A stretch of DNA of 49,025 bases from CAYVUM01 sp964619055 (GTDB lineage Bacteria; Pseudomonadota; Alphaproteobacteria; Rhodospirillales; Defluviicoccaceae). Location: NCBI GenBank assembly GCA_964619055.1, contig CAZUDB010000024.1:1-49025 (forward strand), written 5' to 3'. Position 1 is the stretch's first letter. Every line of letters begins with the position of its first letter. Made by a program: the position numbers and the translations under genes. The notes under the pieces are model-generated. The model saw nothing but the letters and a program-made list of their open reading frames with translations. It had not been told where the DNA came from and searched no databases. Positions 1 through 8,444 of this stretch are shown here, piece after piece.

Positions 1-717
1 CGTGTCCCAGCCCTGGTGATCGGTGCCATGTGCGAGCAGGCGGTCCACGCGCTCGATGAACGGATTCAGCTCCGCCGCCACATAGTGGCCATCGCGAGCA
101 TGAAATTCGCGCGCCCGCGTCGAGATCACGAGCCCCAGAACGTCCGCCAGATCGGCCCAGAACACGGTGGGCAGGCGAAACTCGGTCCCCGTCTCGATGG
201 TGTATTGCCGGGAGGGGTGCTCCTGGCCGCTTGCGGTCGTCACGTACAGATCCGGCTTGGTGTCGCCGGCGTGGCGCAGGATGCGGCCCCAGATCAGGAG
301 GGAGGCCCGCGTCTTGGCCAGGTACTCCCGCGCCGCCTCGTGGCCCTTGCGCTCGGCGTCCTCCAGCACCGCACCTTCAAGGTCAATGGTGCGCGGAAGG
401 CTGAGAACCTGGACGCCGTCAAAGTCCCGCAACAGCCGGATGATGAGCCGCTTGTGCTCACCATCCTGCGGATCACTTTCCAGATCCGCCACCGCGACGG
501 AGAACCGGGCCGGATCGGCTTTCGGCAACGGCTCCTGGTCGATGGCGCCGACCACCGCGGCGACGCCCGGCCAGGTTCGGATCGCGTTCCAATGGCTCCA
601 GACGTAAAAGGCCGCCCCAAGGACAGCGAGCAGCACCAGCCCCCTCAGGCCGAACAACCTGTAGAGGCGCCGTTTCAACTCCTCCCCGACGTCCGGGACC
701 TTGTCCGGCTCAGCCAT
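1..717 (-). CDS. Membrane-anchored protein of unknown function, C-terminus cut by window edge
   Basis: The frame stays open for 239 codons from an ATG at 717 to the window edge, so the C-terminus is missing. Residues about 22-42 form one hydrophobic segment (core LVLLAVLGAAFYVW) preceded by Lys/Arg, which predicts a short cytoplasmic N-terminus, one membrane span and a periplasmic remainder. The visible outer part has an alpha/beta look (FSVAVADLESD, then VQVLSLPRTIDLEG, then ASLLIWGRIL), which resembles the FlgO/CadC-like fold that precedes tetratricopeptide repeats in some alphaproteobacterial proteins; that resemblance is my inference and no repeat lies inside the window. The 153 bases between it and the acyl-CoA synthetase stop hold only a short GC-rich hairpin. 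I do not recognise the gene and assign no function. Confidence 0.6.
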   Translation of the reverse strand, partial: MAEPDKVPDVGEELKRRLYRLFGLRGLVLLAVLGAAFYVWSHWNAIRTWPGVAAVVGAIDQEPLPKADPARFSVAVADLESDPQDGEHKRLIIRLLRDFDGVQVLSLPRTIDLEGAVLEDAERKGHEAAREYLAKTRASLLIWGRILRHAGDTKPDLYVTTASGQEHPSRQYTIETGTEFRLPTVFWADLADVLGLVISTRAREFHARDGHYVAAELNPFIERVDRLLAHGTDHQGWDT

Positions 718-870
718 CCGCTGCCCCCCTCATGCGTACCCGCGTCGCCACCCCAAGGTACCCGTCCGGCCGGATGCTTGGAAGGGGCAGCGGCACGCCG
801 TGACGCGCGGGTGGCAGCCGGGGCGGGCGCTCAAGCCGCGCCCCGGCGGGGATGGATCGCCGGCGAGCCT

Positions 871-2589
871 TTAGGCCGCGCCGCTTTTCAGGGAGGCGAA
901 GTCCTCCTCCCAATACTCCCGCTCGCCACGGGTGTCGCTGGCGCGCCGCTCGGCCTCCGTGTTGCGCAGCTCCACCCGGCGGATCTTGCCGGAAATGGTT
1001 TTGGGCAGGTCCGCGAACTCCAGGCGGCGGATGCGCTTGAAGGGCGCCAAACGATCGCGGGTGAAGCGGAAGATGTCCTCCGCCAAGTCCTCATGGGGCT
1101 CATGCCCGGCCACCAGCATGACAACCGCCTTCGGCACCGCGAGCCGCAGGGGATCGGGGCTCGGCACCACGGCCGCTTCCGCCACGGCCGGATGCTCGAT
1201 CAGCACGCTCTCCAACTCAAAGGGGCTGATGCGGTAGTCGGACGCCTTAAAGACGTCGTCGGCGCGGCCGACATAGGTCAGGTAGCCGTCACTGTCCCGC
1301 GATGCCACGTCGCCGGTGCGGTAATACCCGTCCGCCGTGACGGCGGCGGTTTTTTCCGGGTCGTCCTTGTAGCCCACCATCAGGCCCAGCGGGCGCTGAT
1401 CAAGGCGGAGCGCCACCTCGCCCTCGTCGGTCTCCTTGCCCTCCACGTCCAGAAGAACGACGTCGTAGCCGGGCATGGCCTTGCCCATGGAGCCGGGCTT
1501 GAGCGCCTCCCCGGGGGCATTGCCGATCTGGCAGGTGGTCTCGGTCTGGCCGTAGCCGTCCCGGAGCGTCAGGCCCCAGGCCTTCTGAATCTGCTCGATG
1601 ATCTCCGGATTGAGCGGCTCGCCGGCGCCGACGACCGAGCGCAGCTTCAACGGATAGGCGCCCAGATCCTCCTGAATCAACAGGCGCCAGACCGTGGGCG
1701 GGGCGCACAGGTTGGTCACGCGGCAGCGGGCCAGCGTCTCCAGGGCCGCTTTGCCGTTGAAGCGGGTGAAGTTGTAGATGAAAGCGCAACAGCCCGCGTT
1801 CCACGGCGCGAAAAAGGAGCTCCAGGCGTGCTTGGCCCAGCCCGGCGACGAGATGTTGCAGTGGACGTCATCCTCCTGCAGGCCGATCCAGTACATGGTG
1901 GCGAGGTGGCCGATGGGATAGCTCTGGTGGGTGTGCTCAACCAGCTTCGGCTTGGCCGTGGTGCCGGAGGTGAAGTAGAGGAGCAGCGGGTCCTCCTTCG
2001 CCGTGGGGCCATCGGGGTTGAAGTGGACCGAGGCATCGTCGGCGCGCTCGTAGGCCCGCCAGGCACCGTTGGCCCCGCCGTCGATGCGGTTGCTGCCGAC
2101 GACGATCCGCCCGAAGCTGCCGGGCAGGTCCGCAAACTTCGACGTGTTGTCGGCACTGGTGATCACATGGGCCACACCGCCCCGATCCAGGCGGTCAAGC
2201 AGGTCGTCCCGGGACAGGAGCGTGGTCGCCGGGATCACGACGGCGCCGAGCTTGATGGCGGCCAGCATGACCTCCCACAACGGGACCTCGTTGCCGAGCA
2301 TGAGCAGGATGCGGTCGCCGCGCTTGACCCCGGCGTCACGCAGGAAGTTGGCCACCTGGTTGGAGCGATGGGACAGCTCACCAAAGCTGACCTTGGCCTC
2401 GCTGCCGTCTTCGTTGACCACCCACAGCGCCGTGCGATCGTTGGCGCGCGCGATCACGTCGAAGTAGTCGAGCGCCCAATTGAAATAGGGCAGATCAGGC
2501 CAGCGGAAGCCGGCGCGGGCCGCGTTGAGATCCGCGCGGTTCTGTTGCAGGAAATCACGCGCGGCGAGAAAGGTCTCGGTCGGTGTCAT
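871..2589 (-). CDS. Acyl-CoA synthetase (AMP-forming, medium-chain/acetyl-CoA synthetase-like)
   Basis: A 572-residue ANL-superfamily enzyme that activates a carboxylic acid with ATP to an acyl-adenylate and then to acyl-CoA in the cytoplasm. Core motifs appear in the expected order: P-loop YFTSGTTAKPK at 205-215, GYGQTE at 345-350, YRTGD at 423-427, the hinge stretch GRADDVFKASDYRISPFELE at 441-460, and the C-terminal PKTISGKIRR at 529-538 with the catalytic Lys at 535. The P-loop has Ala where most family members have Gly (TTAKPK instead of TTGKPK), a variation common in medium-chain and ACSM-type enzymes. Start ATG at 2589 follows GAGGG at a normal distance. Substrate chain length cannot be read from the sequence; medium-chain or aryl acids are likely. 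It is not functionally tied to the flagellar genes next to it. Confidence 0.93.
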   Translation of the reverse strand: MTPTETFLAARDFLQQNRADLNAARAGFRWPDLPYFNWALDYFDVIARANDRTALWVVNEDGSEAKVSFGELSHRSNQVANFLRDAGVKRGDRILLMLGNEVPLWEVMLAAIKLGAVVIPATTLLSRDDLLDRLDRGGVAHVITSADNTSKFADLPGSFGRIVVGSNRIDGGANGAWRAYERADDASVHFNPDGPTAKEDPLLLYFTSGTTAKPKLVEHTHQSYPIGHLATMYWIGLQEDDVHCNISSPGWAKHAWSSFFAPWNAGCCAFIYNFTRFNGKAALETLARCRVTNLCAPPTVWRLLIQEDLGAYPLKLRSVVGAGEPLNPEIIEQIQKAWGLTLRDGYGQTETTCQIGNAPGEALKPGSMGKAMPGYDVVLLDVEGKETDEGEVALRLDQRPLGLMVGYKDDPEKTAAVTADGYYRTGDVASRDSDGYLTYVGRADDVFKASDYRISPFELESVLIEHPAVAEAAVVPSPDPLRLAVPKAVVMLVAGHEPHEDLAEDIFRFTRDRLAPFKRIRRLEFADLPKTISGKIRRVELRNTEAERRASDTRGEREYWEEDFASLKSGAA

Positions 2590-2755
2590 GGACGTACCCT
2601 CGTTTTCGTCCCCCGGGACGGGTTTGTTGCGTTGCCGCTTAAATCCGCTTTGAGGCGGTTGCGGCTATCACAGCGCGGACGTTACCGAGGTGCCTGAGGT
2701 CAGGCAAGTGGGGCCTGTTGTCCCTCAACCGAGCATGGGGTCATTCAACAAACCG

Positions 2756-4492
2756 CTATTTGATGCGGACCAGCTCCTCCAACATGTCGTCGGCGGTGGT
2801 GATGATCTTGGTGGCCGCGGAGTAGGCGCGCTGGACGATGATCATGTCCGTGAACTCCTCGCCGATATCGACGGTGGAGGACTCGAGCGAGGCTTGGTTG
2901 ATGGTGCCGGCGGGACCTTTGTTGGCGGTCCGGAGGGTGGGATCGCCAGAGGTGTCCGTGGCGTTCCAGACGTTGCCGGTGCGGCTGCCCAGTCCATTGG
3001 GGTTGACAAAGGTCGCCACCGGAACCTGGAAGATCGGGCGCAGCTCGCCGTTGTCGAATAGAGCCGTGACCAACCCTTCCTCGGAGATCGAAACCCCGGC
3101 GAACGTTCCGAAGCGAGCGCCATTCTGCTCGATGAACGCGGGCAGGAAGTCGGAGCCGTACTGGGTCATGCCGTTGGCCTCGCCGATGGTGCCGAAGTCC
3201 AGGTCGATCTGCGTCACGTCCACGTCGCCGTCACCATCCAGGTCGACGTTGTTCATATCCGCCGAGCCGTTGGTGAAGTCCACAACCGACATCTTGACGG
3301 CATTAAGCTCGTTCGGCAGGCCCTGGGCGTCGAAGCCGATGGCCGGACCGGTGGCGTCGCTGGCGTAGACGTCGAACGATGTGGTGGCGGCCGACTGACG
3401 GACGGCCGGATTGCCGGACGCGTCGTTCAGGGTCGGAAAGGTGAGGTTGAAGTTGCCGAGAACGGTGCTGTCACCCCCGGTAAACAGAGCCACAGTGGCG
3501 TTGCCGGGCTTGGTCGTGACGCGGTGACCCCCGGTCAGCGCCGTGGAAAAGTTGGGATGAGTGGCTTCAACCCGGCTGACGAGATTGGTGACGGTCGCCG
3601 CCAAATCACCGCCGATGGTGACGAGCGTGGCACCGGGAAACACAGGCGTGCCGTTGGTGTCGAATTCATAGATGATGCCATCGACGGCGACGAAAGCACC
3701 CTCCGCCGGCTGGGACGTGAACTCCAACTGGCCCACGCTTTTGTACACGTCAGAGTAGTCGCCGATGGGACCGTGCAGGGTCACGACCGACGTCCCGGTC
3801 GGTGGCTCCACCGTCAGGTCCCAGGCATTCGCACCGGTTTTGGTGAAGTTGAAGCTGACGTCGTTGGTCGTCCCGAGCGTATCGAAGAACTGCACATCGA
3901 TGCTCTGGCTATCGCCGTCGGGAGCCGTCGCGGGCAGGTTTGCACCCATGGCGATCGTGGACGTCTCGGTCGCCGAGCCGCCGACTCGGTTCAGGTTCAC
4001 GGTTTCCAGAAAATCCGTGGAGATGATGTTCTGGTTGGTGAGCGCTGCATTGCTGCCGCTGGGCAGAATGATCTCGCCCGCCGGGTCCGTGGGCCAGGCT
4101 TGCAGATAGAAGCCGGCAGCGTTGCGGAGGAAGCCTTGCTCATCCTTGTAGAAAGAGCCGGCACGCGTGAACAGGAACTGATCATCAACGCCGGGCTGTG
4201 CCGCTTCGTTGACGACAAAGTAGCCGGCTCCCGAGATGCCGACGTCCGTCTGGGACGTGGTCGCCTGCAACAGGCCCTGGACATCGTTCATCTGCAGCGG
4301 TCGCGCCTGGACGCCACCGGCCGAATAGTACGTGACCGACGTCTGCTTCGTGACGAGCGTCTGGAAATTGGTGTGAACGTTTTTGTAGCCCACCGTATTG
4401 ACGTTGGTGATGTTGTCGGAGATAGCCCCCATGGCACTCGACTGCGCCCTGAGGCCGGAAACCCCGGACGTCATGGAGCCGAACAAACTCAT
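2756..4492 (-). CDS. flgE: Flagellar hook protein FlgE
   Basis: The 578-residue subunit polymerises into the hook, the universal joint between rod and filament. The N-terminus has the D0 signature (GLRAQSSAMGAISDNITNVN, then TVGYK at 34-38), and the C-terminal 50 residues form the matching amphipathic D0 helix ending in MIIVQRAYSAATKIITTADD. The ISGAGYFVV motif of hook/rod proteins is at about 86-94. At 578 residues it is longer than the roughly 400-residue enteric FlgE, the extra length lying in the surface D1-D2 region. Residues 417-430 contain a striking Asp-rich loop (DLDGDGDVD) resembling a dockerin or EF-hand calcium site. The ATG at 4492 follows an AGGAAAGG ribosome-binding stretch. 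It is the last gene of fliK-flgD-flgE, 92 bases after flgD, so co-transcription is likely. The downstream 166 bases before the next start show no clear terminator. Confidence 0.96.
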   Translation of the reverse strand: MSLFGSMTSGVSGLRAQSSAMGAISDNITNVNTVGYKNVHTNFQTLVTKQTSVTYYSAGGVQARPLQMNDVQGLLQATTSQTDVGISGAGYFVVNEAAQPGVDDQFLFTRAGSFYKDEQGFLRNAAGFYLQAWPTDPAGEIILPSGSNAALTNQNIISTDFLETVNLNRVGGSATETSTIAMGANLPATAPDGDSQSIDVQFFDTLGTTNDVSFNFTKTGANAWDLTVEPPTGTSVVTLHGPIGDYSDVYKSVGQLEFTSQPAEGAFVAVDGIIYEFDTNGTPVFPGATLVTIGGDLAATVTNLVSRVEATHPNFSTALTGGHRVTTKPGNATVALFTGGDSTVLGNFNLTFPTLNDASGNPAVRQSAATTSFDVYASDATGPAIGFDAQGLPNELNAVKMSVVDFTNGSADMNNVDLDGDGDVDVTQIDLDFGTIGEANGMTQYGSDFLPAFIEQNGARFGTFAGVSISEEGLVTALFDNGELRPIFQVPVATFVNPNGLGSRTGNVWNATDTSGDPTLRTANKGPAGTINQASLESSTVDIGEEFTDMIIVQRAYSAATKIITTADDMLEELVRIK

Positions 4493-4584
4493 GGTTGTAA
4501 CCTTTCCTAAAGCGGGCCCTCCGAGCCGGATCAGCGACGGATGGGCACAATAACGGGTTCAGTTGAGGCGCCCGCGCCGCACCA

Positions 4585-5292
4585 TCAGTTGGCCTCGTCG
4601 GGCGTTGGGGCCGGCGGCACCTCCTTGACCGACAGCACGGATGACATCGGCACCCGGATGTCGCCCATGGACAGCACGACCTGATCACCCTCAACACTGG
4701 CGCCCGTGACCCGGCCGAAGACGGTCGTGGAGACATCCACGAACGTGCCATCGGCGCGGCTTGCCACCACCTCCAGCGAGTAGGCGCCATCGGGCAGCGT
4801 GTTCCCTTGGCTGTCCGTACCATTCCAGGACAGGCTATGGGTGCCGCCACTGGTCGCGCCGGAGGCGGTGAACACAACGCGACCGCCGCCATCCCGAATG
4901 GCGATGGTCGTTGACGTGGCGTTCTCGCCGAGGGTGTAGCTTGCTTCCGCATGACCTCCGGTCAGCGGCAGGACGTTGCCATTGGCCTCGGCGAGCGTGC
5001 CGAGGTAAGCCACCATTCCAGACACTTGCGTGTTCTCCTGAACGGCAAGCAGGGCCTCCAGGTTCGCGTTCTGCTGGATTTGCTGTTCGACGCTGGCGAA
5101 TTGCACGAGCTGAGCGGTGAACTCGTTTGTGTCCAACGGGTCGAGCGGGTTTTGATTCTGCAGTTGCGTCGTCAACAGAGTCAGGAAGTACTGCAAGTCC
5201 TCGTTAAGCTGGTCACCGTCGATGGCCGCTTTGGAACCCGCTGATGCGGATCCTGTCGATTGGGACGAGGTCACTGCGAGTGGGTCCACCAT
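4585..5292 (-). CDS. flgD: Flagellar hook assembly scaffold/cap protein FlgD
   Basis: The 235-residue FlgD forms the temporary cap at the distal end of the growing hook and is needed for FlgE polymerisation. The conserved N-terminal export and scaffold region reads YFLTLLTTQLQNQNPLDPLD at about 35-54, followed by EFTAQLVQFASVEQQ. The second half has the FlgD Tudor/Ig-like domains, including SLSWNGTDSQGNTLPDG, the FLG-Ig region typical of the family, and the domain returning at the C-terminus. Length is close to the enteric protein. ATG at 5292 lies 8 bases after a perfect AGGAG. It sits 32 bases downstream of fliK and 92 upstream of flgE, in the usual fliK-flgD-flgE order of alphaproteobacteria, so the three are probably one transcript. 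Confidence 0.96.
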   Translation of the reverse strand: MVDPLAVTSSQSTGSASAGSKAAIDGDQLNEDLQYFLTLLTTQLQNQNPLDPLDTNEFTAQLVQFASVEQQIQQNANLEALLAVQENTQVSGMVAYLGTLAEANGNVLPLTGGHAEASYTLGENATSTTIAIRDGGGRVVFTASGATSGGTHSLSWNGTDSQGNTLPDGAYSLEVVASRADGTFVDVSTTVFGRVTGASVEGDQVVLSMGDIRVPMSSVLSVKEVPPAPTPDEAN

Positions 5293-5324
5293 CGGTGCTG
5301 CTCCTAAATCGCTCTCGGGCCGTT

Positions 5325-6788
5325 CTAGGCCCGGATGTCGACCCGGTCGGGGCCGATGACATGTGGGGGTGGGGAGGCTGTTTTTGATGGCTCGCCATCG
5401 GTGTTGCCTGCCGCTGTTCCGTTGGCTTGCGGTCCGCCGCCGGCCGTCGCGCGGTCGTCCTGCTGCGCTTCGCCCCTCAGGTTGAAGTTCAGGTTGCCGC
5501 CATCGGCGTTGAGGCCGGCGTCGCGCAGGGCCCGCTCAAGCCCCTGCGCGTCATTGCGCAAGAGCTCCAACGTGTCGCGGTTGTCGGCCGTGACGGTGGC
5601 TGTGACTCGGCCGTCGTGGCCCACATCGAGGCGGATTTCCAGGCGGCCGAGTTGTTCCGGGCGGAGCTGAATATTGATCCGGTCGCGACCTTCGCTGACA
5701 GCACGCGCAATCTGCACGTTGACTTGATCGCGCACTAGCCGCGCGCGGAAATCCTGGTCGGCGGCGTGGTCCCGGGCCGCGCGCTGTGGCGCGGTGGGCG
5801 CCGAATCTGAAGTCCGGTGGGCCCCGCTGCCCGTGCCCGTGCCAACCGGAGGCGGCGTTGGTTGTGATCCTGGGCCGCGGCCGGGTGCGACGGGACCACC
5901 ATCGCCTGGTGTGGCCACTCTTGCCGCGGCGGCAAGCTGTGCCTGCGACAGCGGTGCCGTGGCGGTCTCGGTTGTCGCGGCGGCCCCGACGTCGACGGTT
6001 CCCGATGGGGACGCCGCCATCACCGTGCCGGTCGGTGCCGCGGGCGCCGCTGTTGCGGGGCGGGGGCGTGTGCCCGCCGTGGCGCGCGATGCGGCTTCGG
6101 CGGCCAAGGCCGCGTGCGGGGCGAGGCTGGCGGCCGCCTGGCTTCTGACTGGCGCCGGGTCCACTGCCACCGAGGCGCGACCGGGACCATCGGCGGCGCG
6201 GCTTGGCGGTGGATTGGTGTCCGCTGGTGCCGGCTCCTGGGGCGTGGCCGCCCTAGGAGCGCGCGATCGAGGATCAGTGTGGTTTGGCCCGTCGATCGTC
6301 GTGCCCGTGTTCGCCTCGCCACGAGCGGCTGCCTGTAGAGCACCGCCGGCAGCTTGGGCCAGAACAGGGATTGCCGCGGTGGCGTCGGCGGCGGCCGTCT
6401 CTGCCTCATTTGCCACGGTGCCGCTGTCCTCGGCACGCGAGTCTGCCGGTGCGCCATCCAAGCGCTGCGTGTTTTGGTCGGCGACGCCATCGGCGGTGGA
6501 GTCCGTGTCCTCATGGACGTCGACATCGCGATGTCGCGCCTCGGTGGTGGTGTCGCGATCGACCTCGCTGCGGTGGTCGTCGGCATGGCCGGTCGACGTG
6601 CGAGTGTTCCGCTCCGGTGCCTCATCGATCGGTGTTTGCGGAGCCTGCCGGTCGTTCTTGCCCAACGAGGCAACGAGCTGATCGAAGGAGATTGAGTGGA
6701 CGGCAAACCCCGCGGCGGCGGATGCCGTGAAGAGTCGGGGGGGCCGGACGGTGCCGTTCTCGGTCACGGTGTTCAGGGTCGCATCCAT
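5325..6788 (-). CDS. fliK: Flagellar hook-length control protein FliK
   Basis: The 487-residue secreted ruler measures the hook and switches the export gate from hook to filament substrates. The C-terminal Flg_hook domain at about residues 355-460 is clear (INIQLRPEQLGRLEIRLDV, then TADNRDTLELLRND and LERALRDAGL). The preceding 300 residues are Ala/Pro/Thr/Arg-rich and low in complexity, as expected of the flexible ruler; this also produces long open frames on the opposite strand that are not genes. ATG at 6788 is preceded by a strong GAGGAGG about nine bases away. A -24/-12 promoter-like element lies 51 bases upstream (6839-6854). First gene of the fliK-flgD-flgE group. Confidence 0.92.
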   Translation of the reverse strand: MDATLNTVTENGTVRPPRLFTASAAAGFAVHSISFDQLVASLGKNDRQAPQTPIDEAPERNTRTSTGHADDHRSEVDRDTTTEARHRDVDVHEDTDSTADGVADQNTQRLDGAPADSRAEDSGTVANEAETAAADATAAIPVLAQAAGGALQAAARGEANTGTTIDGPNHTDPRSRAPRAATPQEPAPADTNPPPSRAADGPGRASVAVDPAPVRSQAAASLAPHAALAAEAASRATAGTRPRPATAAPAAPTGTVMAASPSGTVDVGAAATTETATAPLSQAQLAAAARVATPGDGGPVAPGRGPGSQPTPPPVGTGTGSGAHRTSDSAPTAPQRAARDHAADQDFRARLVRDQVNVQIARAVSEGRDRINIQLRPEQLGRLEIRLDVGHDGRVTATVTADNRDTLELLRNDAQGLERALRDAGLNADGGNLNFNLRGEAQQDDRATAGGGPQANGTAAGNTDGEPSKTASPPPHVIGPDRVDIRA

Positions 6789-6838
6789 CGCGCAACAGCC
6801 TCCTCAGGTCAGCGTCGGATGTGTCTGCCGTGATCGTT

Positions 6839-6854
6839 AGCAAGACCGGGGCCA
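6839..6854 (-). promoter_or_regulatory. Sigma-54-type (-24/-12) promoter candidate for fliK-flgD-flgE
   Basis: On the minus strand the sequence reads TGGCCC-CGGTC-TTGCT. Against the RpoN consensus TGGCAC-N5-TTGCW it differs at one base of the -24 block, and the invariant GG and GC are exactly 12 bases apart start to start. It points at fliK with a predicted leader of about 40 bases. Middle-class flagellar genes in alphaproteobacteria are commonly RpoN/FlbD dependent, which fits. No enhancer site was identified. Confidence 0.6.
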
Positions 6855-7135
6855 ACCGGCCCCCGTGCCTAAAATATTGTAAATAATAAAAATTATGAGC
6901 TTCGATGTCATCGAGCGGGGAGGTCCCTCGGCAGCTTTGGCGCCGCGATCGGCAAGGATTGCCGGGCAGGAGAGGCTTCGGCTGAGAACGCTTGAAAACT
7001 CTCTGCAATTTATATGAGTATTTATTTATAGATATGCGTTTTTGGGTTGTATACCCTCCATAGTAGCTCATTCGTGGAGAATGCACGTAGAGCGATACTA
7101 GAGAACTGCATGTCCTTAGAATAGGAGTTCATTCC
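6855..7135. promoter_or_regulatory. AT-rich divergent control region between fliK and flagellin
   Basis: This stretch, with the fliK promoter element next to it, separates divergent fliK and flagellin. Two parts are far more AT-rich than the surroundings: about 6870-6898 (a run of A/T around TAAATAATAAAAATTATG) and about 7000-7060. No convincing -24/-12 or sigma-28 element could be placed on the plus strand, so the flagellin promoter is not identified. The flagellin ribosome-binding site AGGAG lies at about 7123-7127. No gene is seen here. Confidence 0.4.
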
Positions 7136-8062
7136 ATGCCCGAGAACATCACCCTCTCGGCGGCGGTTCGCCAGAACCTGCTGTCGCTGAAAAATGCCTC
7201 CAACCTCATTGACCGCACGCAGAACCGGTTGTCGTCCGGCCTCGCCATCGCAAAGGTGACCGATGATGCCGTTCGGTTCTTTCAAGCCAAATCGCTGAGT
7301 GATCGCGCCGGCGACCTTTCTGAGCGCAAGGACGCCATCGACCAAGGTATTAGCGCACTGGACGCCGTCCTTGAAGCGACCACCGCCCTGGAGGACTTTG
7401 TCAATCAAATCAAAGGCATTTTCCAAAGTGCCGCCAGTCAGACGAAGTCGCAGCGGGAAGCGGCCGGCAAACAGGTCCAGGAGCTGGTCAAGCAAATTCA
7501 GCGCCTCGTTGATGACTCCTCCTATCAAGGCCTGAACCTGATCAACAGCTCCAGCGCGACTTTGACGGTTCGGTTCAGCGAAAAGTCGGACTCCAAGCTC
7601 GAAGTCAAGGGTACCGATTTCAATATTCCGAAGTTTTTCAAGAATAGCGCCGGTGCAAACTTGGCAACGACGTTGCTGGCTAGCCACGGTGTTGCTACAA
7701 TTGTGTCAAAGCTTGGCGGTTTTACCGCCACCTTGAGCGCCTACAGTTTGTCGCAGGCGTCGGTGCTGGCGAAATTCAACAGCCGTGTTGATCTGGCCAT
7801 TAACCGCTTGGAGCAAACCATCAGCAATATTCGCTCCCAATCTTCGGTTCTGGCCACCAACACCGCGATCCTTCAGGTTCGCTTCGACTTCACCGAAGGC
7901 TACACCAACACCTTGCAGACCGGTTCGGACAAGCTGACGCTTGCCGATCTCAACACCGAAGGCGCCAATCTTGTGGCGCTGCAGACGCGGCAGCAGCTGG
8001 GCATCAATGCCCTGTCGTTCGCCGGGGACGCCGAACAGTCCATCCTGACCCTGTTCCGGTAA
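7136..8062 (+). CDS. Flagellin (filament subunit)
   Basis: A 308-residue flagellin of the short alphaproteobacterial type. The N-terminal D0/D1 region (NLLSLKNASNLIDRTQNRLS, then FFQAKSLSDRAGDL) and the C-terminal coiled region (LEQTISNIRSQSSVLATNTA, then GANLVALQTRQQLGINALSF) are intact. The variable centre is only about 100 residues, so the filament surface domain is small. The protein is exported by the flagellar type III system and has no signal peptide. ATG at 7136 follows AGGAG at good spacing. It stands alone between a long AT-rich leader and a hairpin terminator, consistent with a strongly expressed single-gene unit. Downstream flbT-flaF and the glycosylation genes probably act on it: FlbT/FlaF in expression and secretion, FlmG-like or Maf protein in modification. 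The Ser/Thr in the central region are plausible glycan sites. Confidence 0.95.
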   Translation: MPENITLSAAVRQNLLSLKNASNLIDRTQNRLSSGLAIAKVTDDAVRFFQAKSLSDRAGDLSERKDAIDQGISALDAVLEATTALEDFVNQIKGIFQSAASQTKSQREAAGKQVQELVKQIQRLVDDSSYQGLNLINSSSATLTVRFSEKSDSKLEVKGTDFNIPKFFKNSAGANLATTLLASHGVATIVSKLGGFTATLSAYSLSQASVLAKFNSRVDLAINRLEQTISNIRSQSSVLATNTAILQVRFDFTEGYTNTLQTGSDKLTLADLNTEGANLVALQTRQQLGINALSFAGDAEQSILTLFR

Positions 8063-8074
8063 TCGTCCAGTGGG

Positions 8075-8110
8075 GGGGCGGCGTCAGAGCCGCCCCGCCG
8101 CCTTTTCTTC
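8075..8110 (+). terminator. Rho-independent terminator after flagellin
   Basis: Inverted repeat GGGGCGGC (8075-8082), loop GTCAGA, GCCGCCCC (8089-8096), followed after six bases by CTTTTCTTCCTT. The stem is an 8-bp perfect GC-rich helix thirteen bases past the flagellin stop; the T-tract is somewhat offset, so efficiency is uncertain. Confidence 0.6.
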
Positions 8111-8444
8111 CTTAAACGTCGCCCTCTCCGCCAACCCCCGATAGGACGCAAGACGGTTTCGGTCGGGCCGCACGCAAACCGAACGTCGGCGTTACTGGGC
8201 TGAAATAGGTTTTCCTGCGCAGCGGACGTGGTCCAAGGCGTCATGTCCATCGATCTGGTCCCGAGGCCGTCGCCTCTGTCGACATCGACGTCATGGCAGT
8301 CGCTCGCGTGGCAACGGAACGTTAAGGCTGTTCAACTATCTATAGACCCGATCGGGGACCGTAGGTTGCCCAACGGTGTTACGCTGACGGCAACCGAAGG
8401 CGGTCCATCCCGGGAGCGGAGCGGCGTCCGCAAGGAGGGTCAGG
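8111..8444 (+). other. Non-coding leader before flbT; no element recognised
   Basis: About 330 bases between the flagellin terminator and flbT. Apart from the flbT ribosome-binding site (AAGGAGGG at about 8433-8440) I find no gene and no convincing promoter. Several TGGCA words occur at 8293-8312 but none has a correctly spaced TTGC partner. The length and absence of coding suggest an untranslated leader or control region for the flbT-flaF operon. Confidence 0.35.

Noticed and set aside
16..2697. A plus-strand open frame of 893 codons opposite the acyl-CoA synthetase
   Set aside because: It is antisense to a gene with all ANL motifs, shows no domain, and is explained by high GC codon bias keeping the opposite frame free of stops.
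8292..8325. Possible -24/-12 promoter for flbT (TGGCAG and TGGCAA words)
   Set aside because: Neither word has TTGC at the required 12-base spacing.
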